From NCBI RefSeq assembly GCF_003609635.1, contig NZ_MCIA01000003.1, positions 124,001 through 188,000 of the forward strand: a stretch of DNA of 64,000 nt. The letters are read 5' to 3'. The DNA is from Lacrimispora algidixylanolytica. Its GTDB lineage: Bacteria > Bacillota > Clostridia > Lachnospirales > Lachnospiraceae. The position numbers and the translations under genes were made by a program. Positions 9,786 to 19,079 of the stretch are shown in pieces; positions within the stretch are counted from its first letter, which is position 1, and every line of letters begins with the position of its first letter. Under the pieces are notes generated by a model. The model made no database searches. It was not told the origin of the DNA and saw only the letters and a list, made by a program, of their open reading frames with translations.

Positions 9786-10406
9786 TTATTGTTCCTGCTT
9801 GATGCCATAGACCGACCAGAACCAATAAATCATTAAAAGAATGAGATAACCGACAAATAAAACTACCGGAATCATACGAAAAATCAGGGCAAAGGGCAAT
9901 TCAAAGTAAAATGCCTTCCAAAACACTTCTCCACTTCTTTCCCAAAGTCCAGGTGTTAAAAATGCCCGCTCAGGCTGGATCATCATTCTCAGATCAATGA
10001 TTTTTAAACTGTGGGCTACGAGGAGATAGCATAGGAGTGTTAAAAATCCCTGAAAGCTGTTAACCGCTTTTTTCTTGTAACGCATGGCAGAGGAATCCCT
10101 ATCTGAGAAGATGGAAACTACTTTCTCTTGCCCCTGAAAAGCCGTAAAGTAATGTTCCCCGGACCGTATGCTTCCAGTCATGTGTTTCCAACCAGAGTCA
10201 TGAAAAAGACCAAGATACTCCTCATAATCCGCTTTGTTTTTAAAGATTCGGTAATCAATTGCATATATTAGAGGCTGTTTGGAGCCCTTTTTAAAGGTAT
10301 AAAACAATCCCTTTTTCACTAGCTCCAAACCAGTTTTAGAAAGCTGGTTTAACCATTGCTCTTCTTGTAAGTAGCTTTTAAATAATTTGAATTTAATCAC
10401 GTTCAT
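9786..10406 (-). CDS. DUF2812 membrane protein
   Basis: 206 residues. The N-terminal about 110 residues carry the DUF2812 pattern (LFKSYLQEEQWLNQLSKTG, YRIFKNKADYEEY, GWKHM). Two hydrophobic segments follow (about 120-140 and 170-200). Its start codon overlaps the stop of the PadR gene (ATGA), so the two are translationally coupled. Proteins of this family are commonly paired with a PadR repressor, and the pair probably responds to membrane or antibiotic stress; the molecular role is unknown. Confidence 0.8.
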   Translation of the reverse strand: MNVIKFKLFKSYLQEEQWLNQLSKTGLELVKKGLFYTFKKGSKQPLIYAIDYRIFKNKADYEEYLGLFHDSGWKHMTGSIRSGEHYFTAFQGQEKVVSIFSDRDSSAMRYKKKAVNSFQGFLTLLCYLLVAHSLKIIDLRMMIQPERAFLTPGLWERSGEVFWKAFYFELPFALIFRMIPVVLFVGYLILLMIYWFWSVYGIKQEQ

Positions 10407-10732
10407 TGTTTTTCTCCTCCTTTTTCAAAAGACTGTTTGGTGACAGCAATCATATGTTCCATACGGCGCATATCCATGAGTAATATCTCTCTGCCTTTTT
10501 CCGTGATTTCATAAACTTTTCTTCGTTTGTCATCGCTAGGAATTGGTTGAATGTACTTGGATTTTAATAAGTTTTCAATGGCACCATATAGGGTACCGGC
10601 CGCTAGACGGACTTGCCCGCCGCTTTCCTCCTCCACCTTCTGCATGATCATATATCCGTGTAGTGGTTCGAGTAAGGATAACAGAATATAGTAGACCGTC
10701 TCTGTAAGCGGTAAATTTTTGTCTCGATTCAT
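10403..10732 (-). CDS. PadR-family transcriptional repressor
   Basis: 109 residues matching the short PadR class: LTETVYYILLSLLEPLHGYMIMQ (recognition-helix region), AAGTLYGAIENLLKSKYIQ, and RRKVYEITEKGREIL (wing). It is the first gene of a two-gene operon with DUF2812. Inverted and direct repeats lie just upstream (10779-10837) and are likely its own operators. The inducing ligand cannot be predicted. Confidence 0.9.
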   Translation of the reverse strand: MNRDKNLPLTETVYYILLSLLEPLHGYMIMQKVEEESGGQVRLAAGTLYGAIENLLKSKYIQPIPSDDKRRKVYEITEKGREILLMDMRRMEHMIAVTKQSFEKGGEKQ

Positions 10733-10778
10733 AATGGACCTCCAATAGCGATTTAATAGGAATAGACTTTAGATTCAA

Positions 10779-10837
10779 ATACAGTTTGAATGTATAGTTG
10801 TACTGTATACAGCTATTATATATAGTTGAACTGTATA
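10779..10837 (-). promoter_or_regulatory. Probable PadR operator cluster
   Basis: Three related elements precede padR: ATACA-N7-TGTAT (10779-10795), and two near-identical copies of ATAGTTGWACTGTATA (10794-10809, 10822-10837) whose starts are 28 bp apart. CTGTATACAG (10803-10812) is a perfect palindrome. ATAC/GTAT half-sites fit autoregulation by PadR. Confidence 0.55.
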
Positions 10838-10995
10838 TGTCAAGCAGGATTTCATGGGAGTATAATTTTTCCATTAAGTGATAAAGAGATCGCTTCGTAA
10901 AACCATAGTGAAATAAAAGCAGTACCTGTAAATGTAGTATTTCATAAAATCCTCTCGAAGTACTTTATAAATGAAAAATAAATTCTCATGATTGG

Positions 10996-11060
10996 TTGAC
11001 AAATGAGGGAATAAGGCATATATTCATTTTGAGTAAACTATTAGTATACTTAAAATGAAT
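10996..11060 (+). promoter_or_regulatory. Promoter and TetR-type operator
   Basis: TTGACA (10996-11001), 17-bp spacer, TATATT (11019-11024). A 14-bp inverted repeat with one mismatch, ATTCATTTTGAGTA (11022-11035) and TACTTAAAATGAAT (11047-11060), covers the -10 and start site. This placement implies autorepression by the TetR protein encoded 21 bp downstream. Confidence 0.75.
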
Positions 11061-11081
11061 GCAGTAAAATAAGGTGGTATT

Positions 11082-11756
11082 ATGGGACGAAAAGAACACA
11101 GCATGGAGGAAAAAGAACTGAGAAGAGGTTATATCATTGACGCCGCGGAACGGGTCTTCTTTTCCATCGGATATGAGAATGCTTCTATGGATAAAGTTGC
11201 ACGAGAAGCTGGATTTACGAAGAAAACCATTTATATGTATTTTAACAGCAAGGTACAAATCTATTTTGAAATTATGATACGAGGGTATCGTCTGCTAATT
11301 ACAATGCTGGAAGCCAATTTTAAAGAAAAAAAGCAGGGGAATGCCATGGATGAGTTGCGTACTATTTTCTTATCCTTTTATCAGTTCAGCCAGGAGTGTG
11401 CCCCGTACTTTAAAGCCATTATGGAATATGAAACCAAGGATTGTGACCAATATACCGGTGTAGAAGATGCCGCAATTGATGAGTGTTATCAATTGGGGGA
11501 AAGGATTTTTGGTTATCTCTCCAAATCATTGGATCGGGGCAAGGAGGAGGGAAGTGTCCGAGGGGAGCTTGACAGTGAAAAGACAGCTTTGATTTTATGG
11601 GCATTCACCGTGGGAGTATTTAATACAAGAGAGAGAAAAAAAGATTATCTAAAAGCGTATCATAACATCTCTTCCGAGGAATTTATGACGGATTCCTTCT
11701 ATATGATGATGCATTTGATTGCCGTGAAAGGAGAAGTGGAACATGAAAGGAAATAA
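11082..11756 (+). CDS. TetR-family transcriptional regulator
   Basis: 224 residues. The N-terminal helix-turn-helix (about residues 15-60) reads IIDAAERVFFSIGYENASMDKVAREAG followed by FTKKTIYMYF, the classic TetR signature (quoted here in two parts). The C-terminal part is helical and specific to this protein. A good site (AAGGTGG) precedes the ATG. The gene overlaps the next one by 14 nt, so the nitroreductase-like protein is probably its main target. Confidence 0.9.
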   Translation: MGRKEHSMEEKELRRGYIIDAAERVFFSIGYENASMDKVAREAGFTKKTIYMYFNSKVQIYFEIMIRGYRLLITMLEANFKEKKQGNAMDELRTIFLSFYQFSQECAPYFKAIMEYETKDCDQYTGVEDAAIDECYQLGERIFGYLSKSLDRGKEEGSVRGELDSEKTALILWAFTVGVFNTRERKKDYLKAYHNISSEEFMTDSFYMMMHLIAVKGEVEHERK

Positions 11757-12942
11757 ATCCTCTGATATCATGGCAAAAGGGTTGCTTTTCCTTACTGTGG
11801 CAATCATATTTCTATTCATCACACTTTTTACCATCAGTGGAGGTTTTATGAAGAAGAAATATTTAAATCCGTGGTCAAAAGAGTATTTTGAAAATTACAG
11901 TGATCCCAGAATCCGTCTGGCTGCCAGAGGGATATTAGCGGCAAGCGGACATAACATGCAGCCGTGGACTCTAAGGTTTGACTCAACAGATTCCATGTCA
12001 TTTTATCTCTATGCCAACCGTGAGCGCATAACAAAAGAAGTGGATCCTGAGTATCGCCAGATGATGATATCACAGGGAACCTTTTTAGAATACGTACTAG
12101 TGGCAGGTGAAAAAGAGGGGTGGAATGTGAAGATTAAGCTGTTCCCCAATGGAGAATATGACGAAGGAAATTTACTCCAAAGTATGGATACCTTGCCGGT
12201 AGCAAAAATAACCTTAAAAAGCGCTCAGCATGAGGATACCCCACTTTATAACGCCATGTACATGCCAGATACGAACCGAATGCCTTACTGGGACCATGAG
12301 CTATCTCCGTATGAGATTTCCAGCCTGGAATCAGTTTCTGAAACTTCTGATATTTCAATTAAGGTATACAAGGAGTTATCCGATCGTTCTTACATTACAT
12401 CTTACGTCATGAAAAGTGCCACGACAGAAGCAGGAGTTCCCCGTGTGATGGAAGAGACAAATACCATATTCCGCCCCAATGAGCACCAGAAAAATCAGTA
12501 TCGTTACGGTTTTTCCGTGGAAGGGCAGGGGACGAGTGGCCTTATGAAGCCAGTCTTGCAGGGAATGCTTACGATTTTTCCATCTCTCAATTCAGGAAAG
12601 TCAGCCAGCCAGAACTTTATCAAATCGACTCTGACATCCGTTGACAACAATCCAGCCTATGTTATGATCGTAACCCAAAAAAACGACCGGGCAACGCAGG
12701 TCAGGAGCGGAATGATTTACAGCCAGCTTGTGCTCACAGGACATACCATGGGGCTTGCCATGCAGCCGCTCAGTCAAGTACTAGAAGAATATCCGGAAAT
12801 GAACCGCATATATACCGAATTCAAGCAAAAATACGCACCAGAAGGAGGCACCATTCAGATGTTGTTTCGAACTGGATTTCCCAAGGATCGGATGCCCTTT
12901 AGCATGAGGCAGGATATCATGGACTTTTTTGTAACAAAATAA
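11743..12942 (+). CDS. Membrane-anchored Acg/nitroreductase-like protein
   Basis: 399 residues. A single N-terminal membrane segment (about 11-35, LLFLTVAIIFLFITLF) is followed by a nitroreductase-fold domain. Motifs ARGILAASGHNMQPW near residue 65-80 and LTGHTMGLAMQPLSQ near 330 match the Acg-like branch of FMN-binding nitroreductases, which lack normal dimer-swapped FMN contacts in some members. The substrate is unknown. It is co-transcribed and overlaps with the TetR gene; an AAGGAG site lies inside the tetR 3' end. It may act in detoxification of a quinone or nitro compound sensed by the regulator, which is inference. Confidence 0.7.
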   Translation: MKGNKSSDIMAKGLLFLTVAIIFLFITLFTISGGFMKKKYLNPWSKEYFENYSDPRIRLAARGILAASGHNMQPWTLRFDSTDSMSFYLYANRERITKEVDPEYRQMMISQGTFLEYVLVAGEKEGWNVKIKLFPNGEYDEGNLLQSMDTLPVAKITLKSAQHEDTPLYNAMYMPDTNRMPYWDHELSPYEISSLESVSETSDISIKVYKELSDRSYITSYVMKSATTEAGVPRVMEETNTIFRPNEHQKNQYRYGFSVEGQGTSGLMKPVLQGMLTIFPSLNSGKSASQNFIKSTLTSVDNNPAYVMIVTQKNDRATQVRSGMIYSQLVLTGHTMGLAMQPLSQVLEEYPEMNRIYTEFKQKYAPEGGTIQMLFRTGFPKDRMPFSMRQDIMDFFVTK

Positions 12943-12986
12943 TGGATTTTTGAATTGGTGAAAAAACTTAGTTACATAATATAAGG

Positions 12987-13060
12987 AAAAAGCATATGGT
13001 AAAAAGGGTATGAGACATCAATTTGTTGCTGTCTTTTCCCTTTCTCATCATATGCTTTTT
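12987..13060 (+). terminator. Terminator after the nitroreductase-like gene
   Basis: AAAAAGCATATG (12987-12998) pairs with CATATGCTTTTT (13049-13060), with an inner GAGA/TCTC pairing. The rest of 12943-13270 holds no gene; it contains this hairpin and the promoter at 13188. Confidence 0.7.
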
Positions 13061-13187
13061 ATGTTTCTAGTAAGGTGTTTTCATAGTTTTTGTGCCACAA
13101 CATGATTGTATTTCTCAAAAACAACCATTTGAACGTAAAATAAAAGAATGTAAAATAAAAGTCCAGAAACAAAGAAAAACACTTTCA

Positions 13188-13216
13188 TTGATACAATGGA
13201 AGAAACTATGTATAAT
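13188..13216 (+). promoter_or_regulatory. Sigma-A promoter for the receiver gene
   Basis: TTGATA (13188-13193), exactly 17 bp, TATAAT (13211-13216), 54 nt before the ATG at 13271. Confidence 0.75.
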
Positions 13217-13270
13217 ATATATTATTCCTATTACTAATAGAAAATTTATACAAAGAACCTGGGAGGCGTT

Positions 13271-13648
13271 ATGAGCATCAAAGTGGTAGCAATCGATAAT
13301 TCGGAGGAATTGTTAGATAAAATAACCAAAATCTTGAAAGAGATGAAAGAGGTCGAACTATTAGGCAGTTTCAGCGATGCTGTCACAGCCATGCAGTATA
13401 TAAAGGAACATCCAGTACACCTGGTGTTTTCTGACGTAGTCATGCCAGAGATTAGCGGCATTACCCTTGCAGCCAAGCTTTATGAGCTGGCGAATCCACC
13501 GGAGGTGGTTTTGCTTTCTGGAATCCCCGGTTTTTCTTTGGAGGCGTGGAAGATCAGGGCTTACGGGTTTATCATTAAGCCCTATAAAAAGACTCAGATT
13601 AAAAAGATTGTGGATCAGTATATCGGGGAATATGGCACTGGAGAATAA
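13271..13648 (+). CDS. Stand-alone receiver-domain response regulator
   Basis: 125 residues, one receiver domain and no output domain. The phospho-acceptor is D55 in FSDVVMPE and the conserved Lys is K103 in IIKPYKK. The acidic pair is D9-N10 rather than two acids, and the Thr/Ser switch is LLSG at 82-84. It has its own sigma-A promoter and a GGAGG site. No kinase is adjacent. The following gene is gdpP, but an intervening promoter suggests separate control. It could act by protein-protein contact, like CheY or Spo0F; this is inference. Confidence 0.8.
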   Translation: MSIKVVAIDNSEELLDKITKILKEMKEVELLGSFSDAVTAMQYIKEHPVHLVFSDVVMPEISGITLAAKLYELANPPEVVLLSGIPGFSLEAWKIRAYGFIIKPYKKTQIKKIVDQYIGEYGTGE

Positions 13649-13694
13649 TCGTATTTCCTCGGTTTGTCCATGTTGGGGTGGGTTTTTCTTTTAA

Positions 13695-13723
13695 TGGACG
13701 AACCCATTTTCCTATGTTATAAT
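13695..13723 (+). promoter_or_regulatory. Promoter for gdpP-rplI-dnaB
   Basis: TGGACG (13695-13700), 17 bp, TATAAT (13718-13723), 46 nt before the gdpP start. The -35 matches four of six consensus bases. Confidence 0.55.
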
Positions 13724-13768
13724 ATGGAGATAGTGAAAAAAGACCCTTTTTTCCATAAGGAGAAAGAT

Positions 13769-15829
13769 ATGAAAGAGAATTTTAAAATAAGGGGGCAGCT
13801 GAGAACCTATTTGCAGTGGCCGCTTTATCTGAGCGCACTGTGGATCATCGCTAACGTGGTCGTGGGGGCAGCCAGCGCAAAGGCAGGCATTATCATGGCC
13901 TTGTTCACACTTTTGTATACTGGGATCGCAGTCTGGCTTTATGTTTACAGAAGGAAGCGTCTGCTTGGCGGTCTTGTGGAGTTTTCCGCAGAATATTCCT
14001 GGATGCAGAAGAATTTTCTTACCGATCTGGAACTCCCCTATGGGATCGCAGATGAGAGTGGGCGGGTCCTTTGGGGTAATGTAGCATTTTCAGAGGTTCT
14101 GGGTGAGGAAAAACCTCTTAAGGTAACAAGAAAGAACATAATGACCATTTTTCCAGAGATAACCAAAGAGGCTTTTCAACTGAAAGACGGGAAGAAGGAG
14201 CTTCATGCCACGCTAAATGACCGCAAGTATAAGATTCATTTAAAGGCAGTGACGATGGAAGACACATCACTGGGCCTAGGCAAGTCTGTGGATATAGACG
14301 ACGCCGGTGAGACGCTTGTAGCGGTCTATCTTTTTGACGAGACGGAGATCCTTACTTACAAACAGATGGTAGATGACCAGAAGATGGTTGCAGGATTAAT
14401 TTATCTGGATAATTATGAGGAGGCCTTAGAAAGTGTGGAAGAGGTGCGCCGTTCTCTTCTTACAGCTTTGATAGACCGTAAAATCACCAAGTATATCACC
14501 AATATGAATGGAATTGTCAAGAAGCTGGAAAAAGACAAGTATTTCCTAGCCATTAAACAGTCTTATATCGCGGAGCTGAAAGAAAACCGCTTTTCCATCT
14601 TAGAAGAAGTAAAAGGTGTGAATATTGGCAACGAGATGGCAGTAACTTTAAGTATCGGCCTTGGAATAAATGGAGATACCTATTACCGCAATTATGATTA
14701 TGCAAGAATTGCCATTGATATGGCCCTTGGACGGGGCGGTGATCAGGCGGTGGTCAAGGACGGGGAGCGGATCCAGTTTTTTGGAGGCAAGGCACCTCAG
14801 GTAGAAAAGACCACACGCGTGAAAGCCAGAGTAAAAGCACATGCCCTAAGGGAGCTTATGGAGACGAAAGACCGGCTTTTAATTATGGGACATCGTCTCA
14901 CAGACGTAGATTCCTTTGGCGCAGCGGTTGGTATATACCGTATTGCCACTGCCTTAAACAAAAAAGCCCACATTATTATTAATGAAGTAACAACCTCAGT
15001 TCGCCCGATGCAGGATCGGTTTATCGGTAATCCGGATTATCCGGATGATCTGTTTTTAACCGGAGCGAAGGCAGCGGAACTGGTAGATGCCAATACCATC
15101 TTAGTGGTGGTAGACGTCAATCGCCCAAGTATCACCGATGCACCTGAGCTGTTGCGCCTGGTTAAGACCATCGTGGTATTAGATCATCACAGGCAGAGCA
15201 GTGAGATCATAGAGAATGCCGTGTTATCCTATGTGGAGCCATACGCCTCCTCAGCCTGTGAGATGGTTGCAGAGGTGCTTCAATATATTGCAGACGGGAT
15301 TAAGATTAAGTCCGCAGAGGCGGATGCTCTGTATGCGGGAATTGTAATTGATACCCATAATTTCACCAATCAAACCGGAGTCAGAACCTTTGAGGCAGCG
15401 GCCTTCTTAAAGAGAAACGGAGCCGATGTGGTCCGTGTGAGAAAGCTGTTTCGGGATAATCTTCAAGATTATAAGGCAAAGGCAGAGGCAGTTAGAGAGG
15501 CAGAGATTTTTGAAGGGTATTTTGCAATCAGTGTTTGCCCGTCAGAAGGAATCGGAAGCCCTACAGTCATAGGTGCCCAGGCGGCCAATGAGCTACTTGA
15601 TATCGCCGGCATGAAAGCATCCATCGTTATGTCATATTACAACAACACGGTGTATCTAAGCGCCCGTTCCATCGACGAGGTGAATGTCCAGGTGATGATG
15701 GAACAGCTAGGCGGCGGAGGCCACCGGACCATTGCAGGCGCTCAGCTTACAGACGTGACCATTGAAGAAGCAAAAACCCGCTTAAAAGCGGTTATTAAAG
15801 AGATGTTAGAGAAGGGAGACATATCATAA
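13769..15829 (+). CDS. gdpP: Cyclic-di-AMP phosphodiesterase GdpP
   Basis: 686 residues. Two N-terminal membrane helices (about 12-60) precede a PAS-like region (about 75-150), a degenerate GGDEF domain (about 190-320) and a DHH/DHHA1 phosphoesterase (about 360-680). Catalytic motifs are seen: [38 protein letters not shown] and the terminal [11 protein letters not shown]. The enzyme hydrolyses the second messenger c-di-AMP to pApA at the membrane. The start at 13769 is preceded by AAGGAG (13757-13762). The stop codon overlaps the rplI start (TAATG), giving the widespread gdpP-rplI-dnaB order of Firmicutes. Confidence 0.95.
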   Translation: MKENFKIRGQLRTYLQWPLYLSALWIIANVVVGAASAKAGIIMALFTLLYTGIAVWLYVYRRKRLLGGLVEFSAEYSWMQKNFLTDLELPYGIADESGRVLWGNVAFSEVLGEEKPLKVTRKNIMTIFPEITKEAFQLKDGKKELHATLNDRKYKIHLKAVTMEDTSLGLGKSVDIDDAGETLVAVYLFDETEILTYKQMVDDQKMVAGLIYLDNYEEALESVEEVRRSLLTALIDRKITKYITNMNGIVKKLEKDKYFLAIKQSYIAELKENRFSILEEVKGVNIGNEMAVTLSIGLGINGDTYYRNYDYARIAIDMALGRGGDQAVVKDGERIQFFGGKAPQVEKTTRVKARVKAHALRELMETKDRLLIMGHRLTDVDSFGAAVGIYRIATALNKKAHIIINEVTTSVRPMQDRFIGNPDYPDDLFLTGAKAAELVDANTILVVVDVNRPSITDAPELLRLVKTIVVLDHHRQSSEIIENAVLSYVEPYASSACEMVAEVLQYIADGIKIKSAEADALYAGIVIDTHNFTNQTGVRTFEAAAFLKRNGADVVRVRKLFRDNLQDYKAKAEAVREAEIFEGYFAISVCPSEGIGSPTVIGAQAANELLDIAGMKASIVMSYYNNTVYLSARSIDEVNVQVMMEQLGGGGHRTIAGAQLTDVTIEEAKTRLKAVIKEMLEKGDIS

Positions 15830-16275
15830 TGGATATTGTATTATTAGAAGACGTAAAGGCATTAGGGAAAAAGGGACAGATCGTTAAGGTGAATGATGGA
15901 TATGCAAGAAATTTCATTCTCCCCAAAAAGCTTGGAATTGAAGCAACGACTAAGAATTTAAATGACTTAAAGCTTCAAAAAGCAAACGAGGCTAAGGTTT
16001 TGGCAGAACAGTTAGACGCTGCAAAAGAGCTTGCTGCAAAGATTGGAGAATTATCCATTACTCTTTCCATACGTGCAGGAGAAGGCGGAAGAGCCTTTGG
16101 TTCTGTATCAGGTAAGGAGATTTCCCAGGCCATTAAAAGTCAGCTTTCCATGGATATTGATAAAAAGAAACTGGTCCTTCCAGAGCCTCTTAAAACCTTT
16201 GGCTCCCATGAAGTTCCTATCAAGCTTCACAAAGAAGTAACTGCAAAATTAATTGTTAAGGTAGTAGAAAGCTAG
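15829..16275 (+). CDS. rplI: Ribosomal protein L9
   Basis: 148 residues, the normal length. It begins [19 protein letters not shown], with [17 protein letters not shown] completing the N-terminal rRNA-binding domain; a long connecting helix (about 40-75) and the C-terminal domain ([17 protein letters not shown]) follow. It binds 23S rRNA at the L1-stalk base. The start overlaps the gdpP stop, indicating translational coupling. Confidence 0.97.
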   Translation: MDIVLLEDVKALGKKGQIVKVNDGYARNFILPKKLGIEATTKNLNDLKLQKANEAKVLAEQLDAAKELAAKIGELSITLSIRAGEGGRAFGSVSGKEISQAIKSQLSMDIDKKKLVLPEPLKTFGSHEVPIKLHKEVTAKLIVKVVES

Positions 16276-16286
16276 GAGGCATAACT

Positions 16287-17618
16287 ATGGATGACGCCCT
16301 GATTAAGCGGGTGCTCCCCCACAGCATAGAGGCAGAACAGTCTGTTATTGGTTCCATGTTAATGGACCGGGATGCGATCATATCGGCTTCCGAAATCGTT
16401 ACAGCAGGAGATTTTTATCAGAACCAGTATGGCATCATGTTTGAAGCCATGCTGGAGCTTTTTAATGAGAATCTGCCAGTGGATCTGGTAACCCTTCAGA
16501 ACCGATTAAAGGTAAAAGATGTGCCGCCTGAAGTATCCAGCCTTGAATTTGTTCGAGATATCTTAACCACAGTTCCCACCTCAGCCAATGTTAAGTCCTA
16601 CGCCAATATCGTAAGAGACAAAGCAGTTTTAAGGCGTTTGATAAAGGTGAACGAAGAGATCGCCAATTCCTGTTACGCGGGAAAAGAGTCTCTTGAAACC
16701 ATTATGGCACATACGGAAAAGACCATATTTAATCTCTTACAGAACCGAAATTCTGGAGAATTTGTTCCAATCCGTCAGGTAGCTATGAATGTATTAGAAA
16801 AGATTGAAGAAGCCTCCAAAAACCAGGGGACTGTTACTGGAATCCCCACTGGCTTCATTGACTTAGATTATAAGACGTCTGGCTTACAGCCCTCTGATTT
16901 CGTCTTAATCGCCGCCCGTCCTTCTATGGGTAAGACGGCATTCGTACTTAATCTAGTAGACTATGTAGCGGTTAATAAAGGTCTTCCTTGTATGGTATTT
17001 AGTCTGGAGATGTCAAAGGAGCAGTTGGTAAACCGTATGTTAGCTATGGAATCCAACGTAGACTCCCAGAAGCTTAGAACCGGAACTTTATCCGATACCG
17101 ACTGGGATGCAGTCGTGGAGGGAATTGGAGTCATTGGTAACTCAAAGCTGATTATTGACGATACCCCTGGAATCACCATTATGGAGCTTCGCTCCAAGTG
17201 CCGTAAGATGAAGCTTGAACACGGTCTTAGTGTAGTCATCATCGATTACCTGCAGCTTATGAGTGGAAGCGGAAAAGGCGGAGAGAACAGACAGCAGGAA
17301 ATCTCAGAGATCTCAAGGTCCTTAAAATCCCTTGCAAGAGAATTAAGTGCTCCTGTTATCGCATTATCCCAGCTTAGCCGTGCCTGCGAGACCAGACCAG
17401 ACCACAGGCCCATGCTTTCTGACCTTCGTGAGTCTGGAGCCATCGAGCAGGATGCCGATGTTGTTATGTTCTTATATCGTGATGATTATTATAATAAAGA
17501 TACAGATATGCCTAATATTGCTGAAGTCATAATTGCAAAGCAAAGAAACGGTCCCATTGGAACCGTGAATCTGGTCTGGAGACCAGAATACACCAAGTTT
17601 GCAAACATGGCTCGGTAA
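16287..17618 (+). CDS. dnaB: Replicative DNA helicase DnaB (DnaC in Bacillus)
   Basis: 443 residues. The N-terminal helical domain (PHSIEAEQSVIGSML at about 12-26) is followed by a RecA-like motor: Walker A ARPSMGKTAF near 213, SLEMSKEQL, Walker B VVIIDYLQLM near 315, and the SQLSRACE and GAIEQDADVV motifs. It unwinds duplex DNA at the replication fork as a hexamer. AGGAGG lies 8 nt before the ATG. Intein-free and full length. Confidence 0.97.
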   Translation: MDDALIKRVLPHSIEAEQSVIGSMLMDRDAIISASEIVTAGDFYQNQYGIMFEAMLELFNENLPVDLVTLQNRLKVKDVPPEVSSLEFVRDILTTVPTSANVKSYANIVRDKAVLRRLIKVNEEIANSCYAGKESLETIMAHTEKTIFNLLQNRNSGEFVPIRQVAMNVLEKIEEASKNQGTVTGIPTGFIDLDYKTSGLQPSDFVLIAARPSMGKTAFVLNLVDYVAVNKGLPCMVFSLEMSKEQLVNRMLAMESNVDSQKLRTGTLSDTDWDAVVEGIGVIGNSKLIIDDTPGITIMELRSKCRKMKLEHGLSVVIIDYLQLMSGSGKGGENRQQEISEISRSLKSLARELSAPVIALSQLSRACETRPDHRPMLSDLRESGAIEQDADVVMFLYRDDYYNKDTDMPNIAEVIIAKQRNGPIGTVNLVWRPEYTKFANMAR

Positions 17619-17631
17619 TGATAAGAATAGT

Positions 17632-17668
17632 AAAAGGGATCTTCCTATATTTGGAGGGTCCCTTTTTC
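17632..17668 (+). terminator. Terminator after dnaB
   Basis: AAAAGGGAT pairs with GGTCCCTTTT across a 15-nt loop and is followed by TTTCT. The 17669-17836 stretch holds two TATAAT hexamers (17753 and 17784) without convincing -35 partners; one may serve ackA. Confidence 0.7.
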
Positions 17669-17836
17669 TAGTTTGCCCGCTATGGGCGAATAAACCAAAA
17701 CCAGACGGAGTAATACTGAAACTGGTATGTATTTTACTGGTTTCCTGTCTGTATAATGCACCTAGTGCCAGTGGCCATGATGTTATAATGTTCCTGTCTG
17801 AAAGATCAGGTAGATGAACAAGCAGGAGGAACAATT

Positions 17837-19030
17837 ATGTACACATTGGTAATTAACTGCGGAAGCTCTTCCCTTAAGTTCCAGTTAATCCACACGGAAT
17901 CAGAGGAAGTGATGGCAATTGGACTTTGCGAACGGATTGGAATTGAAGGAAGCAAGGTCACTTACCAGAGAAAGGGCGAAGAAAAGAGTGTGACTGAAGC
18001 TTCTATGCCCACACACAAAGAAGCAGTTAAAATTATGCAGAAATTGCTCACCGATGAACAGTCGGGTATGATAAAGACGTTAAACGAAGTGAGAGCTGTG
18101 GGACACAGAGTGGCCCATGGAGGAGAGATTTTCACATCCTCCGCTCTCATCACGGAGGAGACATTAAAAGCCATTGAAGAGTGCTGTGCATTAGCTCCCC
18201 TTCATAATCCGGCCAGTCTAACCGGCATTCGTGCGTGCAAAGAATTGATGCCAGAGACCCCCATGGTAGCAGTATTTGATACGGCATTCCATCAGACCAT
18301 GCCGGAGATGTCTTATCTCTATGGTATTCCATATGAATATTATGAAAAATACAAGGTTCGAAGATATGGTTTTCACGGAACCAGCCACAGCTATGTTTCC
18401 ATGAGGGCGGCTAACTATTTGAACCGAAATTATGAGGGCATGAAGATTGTTGTATGTCATCTGGGGAACGGTTCCAGTATTTCAGCCGTACAAAATGGAA
18501 AATCTGTGGATACAAGCATGGGATTTACTCCTCTAGAAGGACTCTTAATGGGAACTAGAAGCGGAGACATTGATCCTGGTGCCATGCAGTTCCTCATGAT
18601 GAAAGAAGACTTAACCATCGCTGAGATGCTTGACGTATTAAACAGAAAATCGGGTGTTCTTGGTGTGTCCGGAGTATCCAGTGATTTTCGTGATATTATG
18701 AAGGCCGCAGAAGAAGGAAATCACAGAGCACAGACAGCCCTGGATTCCTTTACATACCGGGTTGTAAAATATATTGGGGCTTATGCAGCAGCCATGGGCG
18801 GAATCGATGCCATTGTTTTCACCGCAGGCGTAGGAGAAAATGATGAAAGTATGAGAAAGAAAATCTGTAATCAGCTTGCATTTTTAGGAATTGCTGTGAA
18901 TGAAGAGGCAAATTCAAAGAGAGGAAGCGAGCAGTTAATCTCTACCGCTGATTCAAAAGTTGCAGTCTTGGTGATTCCTACCAATGAAGAATTAGCGATT
19001 GCCAGAGAGACAATTTCTATTGTTCAGTAA
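17837..19030 (+). CDS. ackA: Acetate kinase
   Basis: 397 residues, usual length. Motifs: LVINCGSSSLKFQL at the start, VGHRVAHGGEIF, VAVFDTAFHQTMP, RRYGFHGTSHSYV, CHLGNGSSI and FTAGVGEND. It converts acetyl-phosphate and ADP to acetate and ATP in the cytoplasm, and members also act on propionyl-phosphate. No pta lies next to it; acetyl-phosphate could come from a distant Pta. The PduL about 13 kb downstream makes an acyl-phosphate inside the microcompartment that such a kinase could use. Site CAGGAGG at 9 nt. Confidence 0.96.
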   Translation: MYTLVINCGSSSLKFQLIHTESEEVMAIGLCERIGIEGSKVTYQRKGEEKSVTEASMPTHKEAVKIMQKLLTDEQSGMIKTLNEVRAVGHRVAHGGEIFTSSALITEETLKAIEECCALAPLHNPASLTGIRACKELMPETPMVAVFDTAFHQTMPEMSYLYGIPYEYYEKYKVRRYGFHGTSHSYVSMRAANYLNRNYEGMKIVVCHLGNGSSISAVQNGKSVDTSMGFTPLEGLLMGTRSGDIDPGAMQFLMMKEDLTIAEMLDVLNRKSGVLGVSGVSSDFRDIMKAAEEGNHRAQTALDSFTYRVVKYIGAYAAAMGGIDAIVFTAGVGENDESMRKKICNQLAFLGIAVNEEANSKRGSEQLISTADSKVAVLVIPTNEELAIARETISIVQ

Positions 19031-19079
19031 TCCATTTATCAATGGATACTAATAAATAAGCAAAAGGAGAAGGAAAAGA

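Noticed and set aside
17740-17800. Two TATAAT boxes before ackA as firm promoters
   Set aside because: Neither has an acceptable -35 at 16-18 bp, so only a tentative note is given.
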